Of a DNA stretch of 32,116 nucleotides, positions 30,789 through 32,116 are shown piece after piece. The translations under genes were made by a program, and so were the position numbers. Location: positions 1-32,116 of the forward strand of contig JBBQXF010000054.1 of assembly GCA_038209965.1 (NCBI GenBank), given 5' to 3'. Numbering within the stretch: position 1 is the stretch's first letter; each line of letters begins with the position of its first letter. The notes beneath the pieces were generated by a model. The model had not been told where the DNA came from, did no database searches, and saw nothing but the letters and a program-made list of their open reading frames with translations. Origin of the DNA: JALONO01 sp038209965 (lineage in GTDB: Bacteria; Bacteroidota; Bacteroidia; Cytophagales; Thermoflexibacteraceae).

Positions 30789-31910
30789 ATGATGACTCCC
30801 CAAAAAACCGTTTGCCACTTTGGCATCGCCAATGGCAAATTGAGAAATCTACTATTCGTGACCGTGGCCGGCCTGTGTTTTTGCGCCTGCCAACCCAATG
30901 CGAAAAAGGCCGAAACCGAAGCAACTGGCGATAGGGCAATATTAAAATCTACCGAACTGGCCATTCCCTCCGACAGCTTGCGGGTTGTCTCCCAGTTGGT
31001 GGTGCTCGATTCCCTGTTGGTCTTCAAAGACTATAATTACAACTCTTTGTATGAGGTTTACAACCTAAAATCAAACCAGCTCATGTCCAGGTTTGGGAAA
31101 GTGGGGGACGGCCCCAGTGAGTTTGACCCTTACGCAATTTTGCAAAACTTGCCCGGCCAGCCCGATGGGTTAGGGTTTTGCATGCGGCTCAAGTTCCGCT
31201 ACCGGAGCTTGGGAATGGCCGATTTGGCCAATGACACGGAGAACTACATGGAGGCGGGCATCAAACTTCCCACAGCATTTCAGCAATGTGTCCTCATGCC
31301 CAACGGAAATTACTTGGGGGTTGGAATTTTTGACGGGCGCTATACTTTTGCCGATCCCAAGGGCAATCTGCTCCCCCCGCAGTTGGATTATCCATTTGCC
31401 AAGGATCTGGCCAATTTGTCGTTTGGGGCCAAAGCCATGTTGCTTCAGGGAAGTTTGCTGGTCTGGCCCGACGGGCAACGCACCTTGTTTGCTTATCGCT
31501 CTTTCCCCGGTTGGGAGATTTGCCAAGTGAACGGCCTAAAAGTGGAAAAAAAGGCCGAGTCGTTGCAAAGCATACCGCTTTTTAGTGATGTAACTTCCGG
31601 AGCTATAATATCTGTTGAGCTTAAGATCGATAATATTGACGGATATGTGGGGGCATCGGTCAATCAGGAGCTCATTGTGCTGTTGTACTCGGGGCGGTCG
31701 GAAGAGAAGTACCCGCGCAAATCATCCCACGCCAACCAAATCCACCTCATGAACTGGGAGGGAAAGCTGTTGGCCAAGTACGAACTTGACCGTGATTTGA
31801 GCAACATCGCGCTTGATCCGTCGGGTCGGGTGGTGTATGGTTTCGCGCCAGAGGAGCAGCCCAAACTGGTTGCCTACAAGTTGCCAAGTCCCTTGCTTAC
31901 AGGGCAATGA
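30789..31910 (+). CDS. BF3164-like lipoprotein, predicted beta-propeller
   Basis: A 373-residue lipoprotein if started at the ATG at 30789 (a second ATG follows at once; a GTG at 30738 would add 17 residues). The signal peptide ends in GLCFCAC with lipidated Cys34. The mature part is beta-rich, with repeated blade-like strings such as YNSLYEVYNLKSNQLMSRFG, VGDGPSEF, GIFDGRYTFADPKGN and INWEGKLLAKYELD-type segments. The 'G.GP.EF' and 'D..G.ll..y.ld' patterns resemble the BF3164 family of Bacteroidota six-bladed propeller lipoproteins, whose role is unknown. It is likely attached to the outer or inner membrane. A related gene fragment follows. Confidence 0.8.
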   Translation: MMTPQKTVCHFGIANGKLRNLLFVTVAGLCFCACQPNAKKAETEATGDRAILKSTELAIPSDSLRVVSQLVVLDSLLVFKDYNYNSLYEVYNLKSNQLMSRFGKVGDGPSEFDPYAILQNLPGQPDGLGFCMRLKFRYRSLGMADLANDTENYMEAGIKLPTAFQQCVLMPNGNYLGVGIFDGRYTFADPKGNLLPPQLDYPFAKDLANLSFGAKAMLLQGSLLVWPDGQRTLFAYRSFPGWEICQVNGLKVEKKAESLQSIPLFSDVTSGAIISVELKIDNIDGYVGASVNQELIVLLYSGRSEEKYPRKSSHANQIHLMNWEGKLLAKYELDRDLSNIALDPSGRVVYGFAPEEQPKLVAYKLPSPLLTGQ

Positions 31911-31918
31911 ACCATAAT

Positions 31919-32116
31919 GATGTGCCCAACCTAGTGCTGGACAGGGAAGTGTTCAGGGCCCGATATGGTCACAGGCCGGCTGCTCCCCCGCGACCGCTAC
32001 TTTTCCATGCGCTGGTTCATTGGCCCCAAGGGCCTCTACATTTCCGATGCCCACCCCGACAACCCCGACCTCAACGAAGATGTGCTCTCCTACACGCTGT
32101 TTACTTTGGCCGGGAA
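31919..32116 (+). pseudogene. Possible decayed 3' end of a second propeller lipoprotein gene, cut by the window edge
   Basis: From 31965 a frame reads MVTGRLLPRDRYFSM, then RWFIGPKGLYISDAHPDNPD and EDVLSYTLFTLAG up to the window end. This looks like the C-terminal blade of DUF4221/BF3164-like lipoproteins ('GLyis..hp.NpdydEd.l.ftvf.l'). Only 54 bases separate it from the previous stop, so no N-terminal part or signal peptide can exist. In another frame the preceding bases read DVPNLVLDREVF (31919-31954), which would fit the strand just before, suggesting a frameshift between about 31955 and 31965. It is a tentative remnant; the true end lies outside the window. Confidence 0.45.

Noticed and set aside
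30422..30818. Short frames on both strands through the hairpin cluster
   Set aside because: They read through palindromes in both directions with mirrored composition, which indicates repeat DNA rather than protein coding.

Overview
The window reads as an ordinary chromosomal stretch of a member of the Bacteroidota, probably a Saprospiria- or Cytophagia-like environmental bacterium with a moderately high GC content. The pointers are a type IX secretion (T9SS) type B C-terminal sorting domain, a two-propeller VCBS/ASPIC lipoprotein, a TonB protein with an acidic linker, a BF3164-like lipoprotein, TIGR03643/DUF2805 and 'RVWVYQ' proteins known mainly from this phylum, weak Shine-Dalgarno sequences, and repeated TAnnTTTG promoter-like motifs about 25-45 bases before start codons. 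No rRNA, tRNA, CRISPR array, transposase or phage gene was seen.

Layout. 1-586: palindromic repeats and a gene-free leader. 587-5292 (+): polA and a GMC oxidoreductase. 5333-8921 (-): a likely co-transcribed run, read right to left, of rnz, a four-helix membrane protein, a DUF2805 protein, a site-2 protease and a GNAT acetyltransferase. 9116-13595 (+): an arginase-family enzyme, a GH78-type glycosidase with clearly lower GC, and a FabG-like SDR. 13756-18717 (-): an 1127-residue lipoprotein followed by an MBOAT acyltransferase. 19148-19825 (-): a small lipoprotein, divergent from glgB (20090-22306, +), with three hairpins between them. 22486-25274 (-): a T9SS-sorted adhesin-like protein and a TonB protein. 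25339-26136 (+): a family 2 glycosyltransferase. 26181-26434 (-): a truncated, frameshifted VOC/glyoxalase-like gene. 26600-30103 (+): an AguB-type amidase, a conserved small protein, purN and a Cys/Met-metabolism PLP enzyme. 30469-30721: a cluster of small hairpins. 30789-31910 (+): a BF3164-like lipoprotein. 31919-32116 (+): what looks like the decayed 3' end of another lipoprotein gene.

The genes do not form one pathway. Housekeeping functions (DNA repair synthesis, tRNA 3' processing, purine synthesis, glycogen branching) sit among cell-envelope functions (TonB energy transduction, T9SS cargo, surface lipoproteins, MBOAT acylation, a glycosyltransferase). Two enzymes touch arginine/polyamine metabolism: the arginase-family hydrolase and the N-carbamoylputrescine amidase homologue. 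I found no clear new defence or mobile system. The most rewarding items are the palindrome clusters (1-90, 19901-20027, 30469-30721), the 7+7 propeller architecture around an ASPIC/UnbV domain, the two-helix TonB, the compositional outlier GH78 gene and the two gene remnants.
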